A stretch of 64,000 nucleotides of DNA from the NCBI GenBank assembly GCA_018378255.1, contig JAGZXV010000005.1:1-64000 (forward strand), given 5' to 3'. Shown here piece after piece: positions 17,795 to 27,108 of this stretch. A program made the translations under genes and the position numbers. This stretch comes from Clostridiaceae bacterium. GTDB lineage: Bacteria > Bacillota > Clostridia > Lachnospirales > Lachnospiraceae. The first letter of the stretch is position 1, and every line of letters starts with the position of its first letter. The notes beneath the pieces are model-generated. The model ran no database searches and was not told the origin of the DNA. It saw only the letters and a program-made list of their open reading frames with translations.

Positions 17795-20700
17795 ATGAAA
17801 AGAAAAAGAAAACGGTTATGGTCTATATTGTTAATCATGATGATGATAATTACACAAGCGCCCATCTCAGCAATGGGTAAAAATGAGGTTCCGATTGACG
17901 GTTCTATCGTTTCTTTTGCCGCACTGGACCAGGATACGGTTACGCAGACCGTTCCACTGGGAACAAAACTTTCCGAGCTGGATCTGCCGGAAACCCTGGA
18001 GGCTAAAATCTGCCGGATAGATGAGGAAATTGTGGACATGGATGAGGAGCTTTTTGACGATGATGAGCTATCCACTTCCAGCAATGCTAAAAAGGAAACA
18101 GATGACCAATCTGATGCAGATGTCATCATGGTTTGGAATACGGTGGATGTGGAATGGAACAGCAGCCCGGAATTTGACGGGGATCAGGCAGGGGAATATG
18201 TTTTTACTGCGGATACCGGAGAATACATTAGTACTGACGAAGCAGCGCCCCCTCAAATTTATATAACAGTCCAGGATGAGGAGTCGGAGCAGCTGGCTAA
18301 TGAATTTAATGGGATTCAATTATTATCCATCAATGACCGGTTTGTTGCACAAGGACTGAAATTTAAAGAGATTTCTTCAGATGAAGTGCAGGTCATAGGC
18401 TATGATCAGGTATTACCGAGCGGTTTTTTTGAAATACCTTCGGAGGTGGCTGATGGAGACGGAACGGTTTATACGGTGGTTTCGATCGGAAATTCTGCAT
18501 TTTCCGGGTGTAGCGGCATTACAGAGGTTGTGATTCCCGACAGTATAGAATCCATAGGATCGAATGCATTTAATGCATGTAAAAAGCTGGAGGCGGTTAC
18601 TTTTTCTGAAAATACTGTCACCATAGGAAATTTTGCATTTTCGCAATGCATCAGCCTAAAAAATGTTGATATACCGGATAGCGTTACAAGTATAGGAAAA
18701 AATGCGTTTAATGATTGCAGCAGTCTGGAACACGTTATTCTTCCATCCAATATCCATACATTGGAGAATTCCATATTTAGCGGCTGCACTAAATTAAAAA
18801 GTATTACCTTACCAGATCAGCTTACCCATATTAATGAAGCTGCATTTGAAAGATGCAGCAATCTGGAGCTGACCGAATTACCGGTAGGAGTGACAGATAT
18901 TGGCTCCCGCGCGTTCCAGTCCTGTAAAAGTATTTATAGTATTGTACTGCCGGAAGGTCTTATAAGCATTGGCGCGAACGTGTTTTATGAATGTGAAAAT
19001 CTGGAAACAGTTTCAGTACCCGGAAGTGTGAAAAAAATTGGGAGTTATGCTTTCTATAAGTGCAGCCCTGATCTGACCGTTACAGTGCCTGTTGCAGACA
19101 TTGGAACATTGGTTATAGAGAGTGGGTTGGACAGCAGCAATATACTGGTGAGCGATGGCGGAAACATACCGGTAATGGGAAGCGGTGTATTTGGGGATTA
19201 CAGCTATCAGGTATTGAAAGATAAGAATGTGCAGATAACAGGGTGGTCAGGTTCGGATGACGATCTTACCATTCCTTCAGAGTTTACAGAGGGAGGAGTA
19301 ACTTATAACGTTGCCAGTATTGGAGATTATGCATTTCTTGGCAACAGTACGCTAAGGAGCGTTACAATTTCTCACGGCATCACCGCAATTGGAGAAGCGG
19401 CATTTAGCAGTTGTCCCAATCTCACAGATATTATGATTCCATCCAGCGTTAATTCCATTGGCAGTTCCGCCTTTTCATCCTGTTCTAATTTGGAAAAGGC
19501 CGGGCTTTCGGAAGGATTAGCCAATATAGGAGATTTGGCATTTGCCTACTGTGATAGTTTAAAGGCCGTCACAATTCCATCCAGTACAGTCAATATAGGA
19601 TCCGCTGCCTTTTCGGTCTGTCAGAATTTGACTGATATTAAAATTTTGGATGGAGTATTAAACATAGGGGAGCAGGCGTTCTCTTACTGCAGTACTTTGG
19701 AAGAGATTATAATTCCAGACAGTGTGGAAAGCCTGGGAGGCAATGCATTTTTTGGCTGTAAAAAACTCCAGTCTGTTCATGTTGGAAAGGGAATTAAAAA
19801 AATCGGTGAACAATGTTTTCCAAATCCATTTGATTATTCCAAGATAACGACTAATTCGCCGCATGTACAGCTTTTATTAATATACAGCCAAAATATTTCG
19901 GGAATACCAGCCTGTACATGGGACGGTGGGGAAGATGTGCCGGACGGCGCAATCGTCACTGTGGACGGACAGATAAGCATTGACCGTGATATAAAGATCG
20001 ATAAAGGAGCCTCTGTTACTATTACGGATGGTGCGGCGCTTATCAACAATAGCAATTTGGTAATTGATGATACGGTTGAAAACTATGGACTGATTGAAAA
20101 CCATGGTCTGATAACCGGCAGCGGATCGATTGCCAATTATGGAAAAATTTATGATTACAGCAACGGTATCCATATAACTGTAACAGGAAATCCGGTTAAA
20201 ATGGCTGCTGAAGTGAGAATCTTAATTTTAGATTCAGCAGGCCGTGAAACTAACACGGCAGTTTATGGAGATACCATTACGATACAGGCGGTTATTAATC
20301 CTCCGTCTCTCCTATCCAACCAGGCAGGAAAGGAATTAGTTGACTTTATGGCAGGGGATCTTGTGTTGGATGGTATAGAAGTAATAAATGGAGCTGCCTC
20401 TCCTGAACCGATTGTTTTAACCGGTAACAGCTGGATCCCAGGTTCTTATACGATTACAGCAGAATATAGAGGCGGAGATGATTTACTGCCAAACCATGCA
20501 GAGAGCGTTACCCTGACTGTGGAGAAAAAAAGCCGTACCATACAGTTGGATGGCTGGGAGAATATCAGTACTTCCGGAATAACCATGAAAAAGGCACAGC
20601 CGTCCATGGGAAAAGAGGATGGGGTTATAGAATACGGATATGCAGAGGAAGACAGCGCTGCAAGTGTGAAATTCTGGCAGATGAGTCCGAACTTTACCGG

Positions 20701-21226
20701 ATTGTCAGAAGATACCTCATACTATTTCTTTGCAAGAATTGGAGAGGGTGTATTTTATAAAAGCGCTGTTTCCGACGGGCTGCTGGGCCGTACAGGCAAA
20801 ACAGAGCCAGTCCAAAAAAATGATTCCGGCGACAGCAGTTCAGATAATGATTCCGAAGCAATTACCTATCCTATTCTGACAGGAGACGTTCCCGCCTCAG
20901 AAGGAAGCGGATTGTGGGAGGAATATAATAGCGGCGTGTGGAAATTAAAAAAAGACAGTACCGGAAATTATGCGAAAAAAGAATGGCTGAAAATAAATGG
21001 TACATGGTATTTATTCAACGATAATGCGATCATGTTAAAGGGCTGGGTCTGCGTTAACGGCACATGGTATTACTTTGACGCTTCCGGCGCAATGAAAACA
21101 GGATGGCAGTTGATTCAAGGCTTTTGGTATTATCTGAAACCGGATGGGGCTATGGCTACAGGCTGGGTTAATACAGACGGCGTCTGGTACTTTTTGAAAG
21201 AAGATGGAAGCTGGAACTCTAAGTAA
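17795..21226 (+). CDS. Secreted BspA-type leucine-rich-repeat protein with cell-wall-binding repeats
   Basis: An exported surface protein of 1,143 residues. The signal peptide is MKRKRKRLWSILLIMMMIIT followed by a small-residue cleavage region. An acidic region (about 30-200) precedes two blocks of LRR_5 repeats of the form SIGxxAFxxCxxLxxVxIPxSV (about 225-440 and 505-675). An Ig-like region leads to C-terminal GTWYYFDASGAMKTGW-type wall-binding repeats (about 1060-1143). I chose ATG 17795 because GTAGGAGGG precedes it. A reading from 17732 overlaps the response regulator and spoils the signal peptide. Such proteins bind host or microbial surfaces; the target here is unknown. Confidence 0.92.
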   Translation: MKRKRKRLWSILLIMMMIITQAPISAMGKNEVPIDGSIVSFAALDQDTVTQTVPLGTKLSELDLPETLEAKICRIDEEIVDMDEELFDDDELSTSSNAKKETDDQSDADVIMVWNTVDVEWNSSPEFDGDQAGEYVFTADTGEYISTDEAAPPQIYITVQDEESEQLANEFNGIQLLSINDRFVAQGLKFKEISSDEVQVIGYDQVLPSGFFEIPSEVADGDGTVYTVVSIGNSAFSGCSGITEVVIPDSIESIGSNAFNACKKLEAVTFSENTVTIGNFAFSQCISLKNVDIPDSVTSIGKNAFNDCSSLEHVILPSNIHTLENSIFSGCTKLKSITLPDQLTHINEAAFERCSNLELTELPVGVTDIGSRAFQSCKSIYSIVLPEGLISIGANVFYECENLETVSVPGSVKKIGSYAFYKCSPDLTVTVPVADIGTLVIESGLDSSNILVSDGGNIPVMGSGVFGDYSYQVLKDKNVQITGWSGSDDDLTIPSEFTEGGVTYNVASIGDYAFLGNSTLRSVTISHGITAIGEAAFSSCPNLTDIMIPSSVNSIGSSAFSSCSNLEKAGLSEGLANIGDLAFAYCDSLKAVTIPSSTVNIGSAAFSVCQNLTDIKILDGVLNIGEQAFSYCSTLEEIIIPDSVESLGGNAFFGCKKLQSVHVGKGIKKIGEQCFPNPFDYSKITTNSPHVQLLLIYSQNISGIPACTWDGGEDVPDGAIVTVDGQISIDRDIKIDKGASVTITDGAALINNSNLVIDDTVENYGLIENHGLITGSGSIANYGKIYDYSNGIHITVTGNPVKMAAEVRILILDSAGRETNTAVYGDTITIQAVINPPSLLSNQAGKELVDFMAGDLVLDGIEVINGAASPEPIVLTGNSWIPGSYTITAEYRGGDDLLPNHAESVTLTVEKKSRTIQLDGWENISTSGITMKKAQPSMGKEDGVIEYGYAEEDSAASVKFWQMSPNFTGLSEDTSYYFFARIGEGVFYKSAVSDGLLGRTGKTEPVQKNDSGDSSSDNDSEAITYPILTGDVPASEGSGLWEEYNSGVWKLKKDSTGNYAKKEWLKINGTWYLFNDNAIMLKGWVCVNGTWYYFDASGAMKTGWQLIQGFWYYLKPDGAMATGWVNTDGVWYFLKEDGSWNSK

Positions 21227-21235
21227 TAAAAGGGA

Positions 21236-21304
21236 CAGAATGCGAACATATGAAGAATATGTTCGCATTCTGCCGTTTCAGGGATTATGAACAAAATCGT
21301 TCAT
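21236..21304 (+). repeat. Hairpin-plus-palindrome element, copy 2
   Basis: A 16-bp stem (21236-21251 with 21257-21272) with loop GAAGA starts 10 bases after the leucine-rich-repeat gene. It is followed by ATGAACAAAATCGTTCAT at 21287-21304. Compared with copy 1, four stem positions change on each side in a compensatory way while the loop is unchanged. The element lies about 80 bases upstream of the GGDEF gene. Confidence 0.8.
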
Positions 21305-21385
21305 CTTTGAAACTATGAGACTGGAGAGTGTCTCAAAGCAGGAACATAAAATCATTTAGATTACAGAAAGGTGGGCGTGTATTAT

Positions 21386-22390
21386 ATGAAAAGTGTATTG
21401 ACAATTTTGAAGAATGAAAACAGGCGGTTAAGCCAGCAGGTGGAGCTTGATTGGCTGACGGGGCTGTATAACCGGATGACCGTTGAGGAAAAGGTCAATA
21501 AGCTATTAAAGGAAAATAAATTTGGTGTGCTGTTTGTCCTTGATATAGATAATTTTAAGAGTATTAATGACCGATATGGCCATCTTGCGGGAGATCAGGT
21601 TCTACGGGGTGTTGCCCATATTTTAAAGAAAATGGTCTTCAACAAGGATATAGTGGGGCGTATTGGCGGAGATGAGTTTGTCGTATTTATGAATGTAAAC
21701 CCAGGCCCTGATTTCGTAGAGGAACGCTGTCAGCAGATAAAAAAGCAGTTTCTCAATCTGCCCTGGTCTTCATTTATCGTCAGCAGGCTGTCTATTACGA
21801 TCTGCGGCAGCAGTTATCATGAGGGAGACAACTATCAAAGTATGTTTGACCGGGCGGACCAGTATCTGATTCAGGAAAAAAAGCTGCTTAAAATGAACAG
21901 CGCTTATTCAGATAAAAACCGGCAGGAGGAAAAGGACATAAAGAGCCTGGTCATTGATATGAAGCAGGTCAGCCGGGAGCTGTCTGAACCTGACCCGCAG
22001 AAAGGGGCGTATTGCCAGGATTACGACAGCTTTGTCAGTATATACCGTTTTGTGGAGCGGCGGCTTCAGAGGGTAAAATCCAATGTTTACAGCATGCTTT
22101 TAACCTTGGCGGATGAAAATGGAGACTTCCCGGAACTGCCTGTCCGTGTTGCGTTGATGGAAGAACTGCATGGGATAATCCAGCAGTCCCTGCGGGCGGG
22201 AGATGTGTTTACCAGATACAGCAGCTGCCAGTATCTCATCATGATTTCTGACGCCACGGATCTGCAGACAGACGCTGTTGCAGAACGTATCCGGAAGATA
22301 TTTGTAAGCAGCCCTTCCGTATCGGGAAAATACAGCCTGCTCTACAACCGGTATCCTTTGAAACCATCAACACCGGCTTTGAAAAAATAA
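21386..22390 (+). CDS. GGDEF-domain protein (diguanylate cyclase)
   Basis: A 334-residue cytosolic protein with a canonical GGDEF domain at about residues 20-180 (LTGLYNRMTVEEK, VLDIDNFKSINDRYGHLAGD, GRIGGDEFVVF), expected to make cyclic di-GMP. The RxxD product-inhibition site is absent: the corresponding residues read FNKD. The C-terminal half (about 210-334) looks like a second, degenerate GGDEF-like domain lacking the signature. ATG 21386 follows AAAGGTGGG; an upstream GTG at 21371 is less likely. The repeat element at 21236-21304 lies in its promoter region. No sensory domain is attached. Confidence 0.88.
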   Translation: MKSVLTILKNENRRLSQQVELDWLTGLYNRMTVEEKVNKLLKENKFGVLFVLDIDNFKSINDRYGHLAGDQVLRGVAHILKKMVFNKDIVGRIGGDEFVVFMNVNPGPDFVEERCQQIKKQFLNLPWSSFIVSRLSITICGSSYHEGDNYQSMFDRADQYLIQEKKLLKMNSAYSDKNRQEEKDIKSLVIDMKQVSRELSEPDPQKGAYCQDYDSFVSIYRFVERRLQRVKSNVYSMLLTLADENGDFPELPVRVALMEELHGIIQQSLRAGDVFTRYSSCQYLIMISDATDLQTDAVAERIRKIFVSSPSVSGKYSLLYNRYPLKPSTPALKK

Positions 22391-22407
22391 ATCGAACATA
22401 TAATATA

Positions 22408-22456
22408 AAATAGCAATATGCGGATTACGATACCGCGCAAAATATTGCTATTTTTT
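22408..22456 (+). terminator. Terminator after the GGDEF gene
   Basis: AAATAGCAATAT and ATATTGCTATTT pair as a 12-bp stem, with a small GCGG/CCGC hairpin inside the loop. A T-rich tail follows. It lies 17 bases after the GGDEF stop. Confidence 0.8.
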
Positions 22457-22600
22457 ATGTGGTTTGTTATACTTAGAATATTATTATGAATGTGAACAAA
22501 GTAAGTATTAAGAATATTGTTTACAGATTGGTAAACAAGAAACTGAAATAAAACAAAAAATGGGAAACAACAGGAAGGGAAAACCTTGGGAGGATATAAG

Positions 22601-25501
22601 TTGAAAGAGGGTACAAAGGAGAAAAAGAAATCGGGCGCGATTCTGGCTGCATCGGCGGGGATTTTTTTGATTGCATTTTCCCTGTCCAGCTTTTTTCTTG
22701 TGCAGATTATCAGCAGGATGAACCGGAGTGCAAACCAGAACCTTCTGACTTCCAGCCGTGTAATCAGTGAGGGCTTGAACAACAAAATCATCCTTGACCG
22801 GGAACTTTTGACCACCCTGGTGGAATTGCTTGCAATGGAGCAGGAGAGTGCATTTGAGGAAACCATAAAAGAGTATGAGGAAACAACAGATTTTTTCCGT
22901 TTTTCTTATCTCAATATGGGAGGGGAAGGAATTGACAGCAGAGGCAGCAGGATTCGTTCTTCAGATCTTCTGTTTGATGAAATTGCGGTTTCCAGTGGAA
23001 AAAGCGGACTGTCGGCCCCTTATCATGGTCCCAGCGGGCGGATTCAGATAACATATCAGTGCCCGGTCATAAAAGATGGTAAACAGATAGGGGCTGTTTA
23101 TGCAGACCGTATTATCAATGATTATAATCTCCCGGCTCTGTTCTCTTTCCATAATGGCCAGGGAACTGCCTATTTGGTGGATCACAGAGGGGAGTTCATT
23201 ATAAAATCCAGAGGCACTTCATCGGAATCAGATATTTACAGCTATCTGGCTAAACAGGGAAACAGTCAAGCTGTGCAGGATACGCTGCAAAATGTAATTG
23301 AAAATGGAAAAACAGGCACACTTGTTGTAATGAACGGAGGTCAGTCCTCCCTGTTAGGGTTCCTTCCGGCAGAGGAACCGGAGGGCTGCTATCTGATTAC
23401 AGTTGTGCCCCGCGCAGTTCTTCAACAGGAGGCTGCGCCCATTATCGGTATGCTTTGCTGTATGTTCTTTCTGCTCTTGCTGGGGGGAATTGCCATAGCG
23501 GCTCTGTTGGCGGGAAGACAGTCCATGAAGGCGTCTGTAAAACAGAAAGAGTACCGGGAAAAATTGTTTGAAAATCTTTCTGCAAATATAGATTTTGCTT
23601 TTCTGCTTTATACACCGGCCAAGCAAAGGGTGGAACTGGTATCGAATAATCTGCCCGGGCTTCTTGGCATTACGGCACAGCAGGTTCTGGAGAAGCCGGA
23701 ACAGGTATTTGACGCCGCCGGAGTGCCGGGAGAGGATTCTGTAAGGAGCAGTTTTCTGAATGGAACGATGGAAGAACAGTGTACCAGAGAAATAATGGTT
23801 GGAACCAGCCCCAATGAGGTGAGACGATGGATTGAGATTCACCTGATTCCGGCGGATAATGATCAGTATCTGGCTGTATTCCATGAAACAACAGAAGAAC
23901 ATAACATACGTGAGCAATTGGCGGATGCCCTGACACAGGCCCAGAACAGCAACCGGGCCAGAACGGCATTCTTTTCCTCTATGTCCCATGAAATCCGAAC
24001 TCCTATGAACGGTATTGTGGGTATGACCAATATTGCACTAAAACATCTGGATGACCATGATAAAGTGGAATCTTGTTTAACTAAGATTACGGCAGCTTCG
24101 GGGCATTTGCTGGAATTGATCAATGAGGTTTTGGACATGTCCCGCATAGAGAGCGGAAGACTAAGCCTGAAAGAAGAGAGTGTAAATCTTCCTGCCATGA
24201 TTGCGAATCTCATTTCATTTGTAAAACCGGACCTGGATAAAAAGAGGCAGAGCCTGTTTATGAAATCCCAGGTTCTGGAGCATGATACGGTGATCAGTGA
24301 TGGGCTGCATTTGCAGAAAATACTGCTCAACCTCTTATCCAACTCAGTAAAATATACCCAGGAAGGCGGTATGATCAGCCTGCAGATTATAGAAACTCCG
24401 ATGGACGCAGACAGCATAAGAATGAGCTTTATCGTGGAAGATAATGGAATCGGCATGAGCCGCGAGTTTCTGGAACGTATATTTAATCCCTTTGAGCGGG
24501 CAGAGGACAGCCGTATGAGCCAGGTTACCGGTACGGGACTGGGACTTGCGATTACAAAGAATATAGTGGATATGATGGGCGGTTATATCAGCGTTGAAAG
24601 CGAGCCGCATAAGGGGTCGCGTTTTACGGTGGCAATCCCTCTGAAACTGCCGGTACAGCAGGAATGGAAACTGCCGGATTTGACGGATTATTCAGCTCTT
24701 ATTGTGGATGATGACCAGGGGGCCTGTGAAAGTATCTGCCTGATGCTTCAGGAGACCGGCATACATGCAGATTGGGTTTTAAGCGGTGCAGAGGCGGTGG
24801 AGATGGCCTGGAAGGCCCATGTACTAAAGAATGATTACGGTATGATCATCATTGATGTGAGAATGCCTGGAATGGATGGATTGGAGACAGCCAGACGGAT
24901 CAGGGAACGGCTGGGCAATGATGTGCCGATCCTTCTATTATCCGCATGTGATTGGGAGAGTGTGAAGGAAGAGGCGTACCCGATAGGGATTAATGGATTC
25001 CTGGCAAAACCGATCTTTAAAGCTGAGTTTTTGGAGCGGCTGAAATATTTTATTCATGACAAAAAGGAAGAAATACAGGAACAGAAGCTGGAATCGCCGG
25101 AACTTCTGAATGGGGTCAGAATTCTGACCGCAGAGGATAATGAACTGAACCGGGAAATCATCGTGGAACTGCTGGAAAGCAGCGGTGCTGTGGTGGACAG
25201 TGCCACGAATGGAAAAGAGGCGCTGAATTATTATTTAAACAGCAGTCCAGGTTATTACCAGATAATCCTTATGGATGTCCATATGCCGGAAATGAACGGG
25301 CTGGAAGCGACAAAAGCGATCAGGGCCTCTAACCGGCCGGATGCTGCTGTAATACCGGTCATTGCTATGACCGCAGATGTATTTAAGGAAGATATACGCA
25401 GATGCGCGGACGCAGGTATGAATGCGCATATTGGGAAGCCTGTGGAACTGGATCTGTTATTTGGTACGATACGGAAGTATTTAGATAAGCCGCAGAAATA
25501 G
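22601..25501 (+). CDS. Hybrid sensor histidine kinase with two receiver domains
   Basis: A 966-residue hybrid kinase. An N-terminal transmembrane helix (about 12-38) and a second one (about 280-305) enclose an extracytoplasmic Cache-like sensor. A PAS-like region follows, then HisKA (MSHEIRTPMNGIVGMTNIAL) and the ATPase domain (VEDNGIGMSREFLE, GTGLGLAITKNIVDM). Two receiver domains end the protein, with phospho-acceptors in IIIDVRMPGMDG and ILMDVHMPEMNG. There is no DNA-binding output domain, so a separate partner is expected. TTG 22601 follows GGGAGG; TTG 22586 would include that ribosome site. It is followed 11 bases later by a sugar-binding lipoprotein gene. Confidence 0.9.
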   Translation: MKEGTKEKKKSGAILAASAGIFLIAFSLSSFFLVQIISRMNRSANQNLLTSSRVISEGLNNKIILDRELLTTLVELLAMEQESAFEETIKEYEETTDFFRFSYLNMGGEGIDSRGSRIRSSDLLFDEIAVSSGKSGLSAPYHGPSGRIQITYQCPVIKDGKQIGAVYADRIINDYNLPALFSFHNGQGTAYLVDHRGEFIIKSRGTSSESDIYSYLAKQGNSQAVQDTLQNVIENGKTGTLVVMNGGQSSLLGFLPAEEPEGCYLITVVPRAVLQQEAAPIIGMLCCMFFLLLLGGIAIAALLAGRQSMKASVKQKEYREKLFENLSANIDFAFLLYTPAKQRVELVSNNLPGLLGITAQQVLEKPEQVFDAAGVPGEDSVRSSFLNGTMEEQCTREIMVGTSPNEVRRWIEIHLIPADNDQYLAVFHETTEEHNIREQLADALTQAQNSNRARTAFFSSMSHEIRTPMNGIVGMTNIALKHLDDHDKVESCLTKITAASGHLLELINEVLDMSRIESGRLSLKEESVNLPAMIANLISFVKPDLDKKRQSLFMKSQVLEHDTVISDGLHLQKILLNLLSNSVKYTQEGGMISLQIIETPMDADSIRMSFIVEDNGIGMSREFLERIFNPFERAEDSRMSQVTGTGLGLAITKNIVDMMGGYISVESEPHKGSRFTVAIPLKLPVQQEWKLPDLTDYSALIVDDDQGACESICLMLQETGIHADWVLSGAEAVEMAWKAHVLKNDYGMIIIDVRMPGMDGLETARRIRERLGNDVPILLLSACDWESVKEEAYPIGINGFLAKPIFKAEFLERLKYFIHDKKEEIQEQKLESPELLNGVRILTAEDNELNREIIVELLESSGAVVDSATNGKEALNYYLNSSPGYYQIILMDVHMPEMNGLEATKAIRASNRPDAAVIPVIAMTADVFKEDIRRCADAGMNAHIGKPVELDLLFGTIRKYLDKPQK

Positions 25502-25512
25502 GAGGAAGTGTG

Positions 25513-26805
25513 ATGAAGGGAAAAAGATGTCTTCCGGGTATACTAATGACTCTGATCCTGTTGGGAACCGGATGCCAAAAAGCGCAGAATGTTCCGGAAT
25601 TATATCTGGAGGAAGGCATTCCTGAAACTCCGGTCGCGATTTTCACCCAGAGCGATACGGTAGCGGAGATGGTAAATGAATGCTGTAAAAGAGTATTGAA
25701 TCAGGACGAAAGTACCAATATTGTTGTATACAGTGATTCCGCAGGTTTTTATGCGGATCAAGGGCTGTCGTACAGGGAACTTCTTTTAAAGCGTCTGTCC
25801 TCGGGAACAGCGGATGATTTGTATCTGATTCCTGCGGAAGATGTGTTGGAATTTGATGAAAAGGGGTACATTTATGATTTGTCCGGCTTACAATGTGTGA
25901 AGAACTTATCCGGGGACGCGCTGATACAGAGCACTTATGAGGGAAAGGTATTTTCTCTTCCGCTGTCCTATACATGTTTTGGATTCGTATGGAATGTTGA
26001 TATGCTGAAAGAATATGGTCTTAAAGTGCCGGAGAATCTGGAGGAGTTTTTGAATGTATGTGAGAAACTGAAGGAAAATGGGATTCTCCCGTATGGCGCC
26101 AATATGGATTTTGGCTTGACGGTTCCTGTTATGTGCGCCGGACTTTATGATGTTTATCAGGGGGAGGGATCAGAGCAGAAACTGATGGCTCTGTCGGATG
26201 GTACGGACCTGATCAGCCGGTATATCGGGAAAGGGTTTGATTTCCTTCAGATGATGATTGACAAGGGCTATATGGATCCGGAAAAAGCTCTCAATACGCG
26301 GCCCTCTGGGGATGAAGAAATGGAGTTTTTTAAAGAGGGGAACTGTGCCTTTATCTGTGCAATCTATCGGGGCCGGACCTTTGAAGGATATCCGTTTGAA
26401 ATCGAGATGACACCGCTTCCCGTATTGGAAAATGGTTCTGTCTGTGTGGTGGGGGCAGATCAAAGACTGGCTGTCAACCCGGGTTCAAAAAACCTGGAAG
26501 CGGCTGTTACAATTATGGAAGCATTGGGACAGACGGAATCCCTGGATTCATTTGCTCAAAAACTAGGGAAGATATCTTCTTCTAAAAACGCCACTGCTCC
26601 CGATATCCCTCAGGCGGATTCAATCATCGCATGTGTTGCCGGGGGAAACCAGATACCAAACCAGGATTTCCGGCTTCATTTTAATGTGTGGAATACGGTG
26701 CGGGAATTGAGCCAGCAGCTTTGCCAGGGACGGAGTGCCGCGGAGGTGTTGGCGGAGTATGATTCCAGGCAGATGGAGGAAATTTCAGTGTATGGAAAGC
26801 AGTAG
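25513..26805 (+). CDS. Orphan extracellular solute-binding lipoprotein (family 1)
   Basis: A 430-residue family 1 solute-binding protein. The signal peptide ends in LLGTGC, a lipobox-like site with Cys21 as the probable lipidation residue. The body shows typical sugar-binding features such as YDLSGLQCVKNLSGDALIQS, SLPLSYTCFGFVWNVDMLKEYG and LAVNPGSKNLEAAVTIMEAL. There are no permease genes beside it. It lies just downstream of the hybrid kinase on the same strand, so it may present a ligand to that kinase rather than feed a transporter. This role is inferred from context. Confidence 0.85.
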   Translation: MKGKRCLPGILMTLILLGTGCQKAQNVPELYLEEGIPETPVAIFTQSDTVAEMVNECCKRVLNQDESTNIVVYSDSAGFYADQGLSYRELLLKRLSSGTADDLYLIPAEDVLEFDEKGYIYDLSGLQCVKNLSGDALIQSTYEGKVFSLPLSYTCFGFVWNVDMLKEYGLKVPENLEEFLNVCEKLKENGILPYGANMDFGLTVPVMCAGLYDVYQGEGSEQKLMALSDGTDLISRYIGKGFDFLQMMIDKGYMDPEKALNTRPSGDEEMEFFKEGNCAFICAIYRGRTFEGYPFEIEMTPLPVLENGSVCVVGADQRLAVNPGSKNLEAAVTIMEALGQTESLDSFAQKLGKISSSKNATAPDIPQADSIIACVAGGNQIPNQDFRLHFNVWNTVRELSQQLCQGRSAAEVLAEYDSRQMEEISVYGKQ

Positions 26806-27015
26806 TAAGGCTGTAATTGCTCTTCTGAATTCATAAATTCAATTGTGCTCATAATGCATAATAAAGTCCGGTATAAGATCTCTTTTGTTTCGTGTACTGC
26901 TGTCTCTTTAAAAAAAACATGTTCCATCCAATAACCTCCTATCTGTATACTCCATGCTTTGAGGAGAACCGGCGGTATTTTATAAATTTTGATTCCCTTA
27001 GCGCCGGGATGCGGT

Positions 27016-27021
27016 TATAAT
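27016..27021 (+). promoter_or_regulatory. Possible -10 box upstream of the DUF4317-like gene
   Basis: TATAAT lies about 90 bases before the start at 27109. The nearest -35-like TTGATT is 21 bases away, longer than ideal. The 303-base gap 26806-27108 otherwise holds no convincing gene on the plus strand. Confidence 0.4.
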
Positions 27022-27108
27022 ACGTTCATAAGGAAATAAATGGTATGGCCGCCGGGGCGGCAAAACTGTATATAACCTTACAGACAGCGGAAAGGAATTG
27101 ATAATAAT

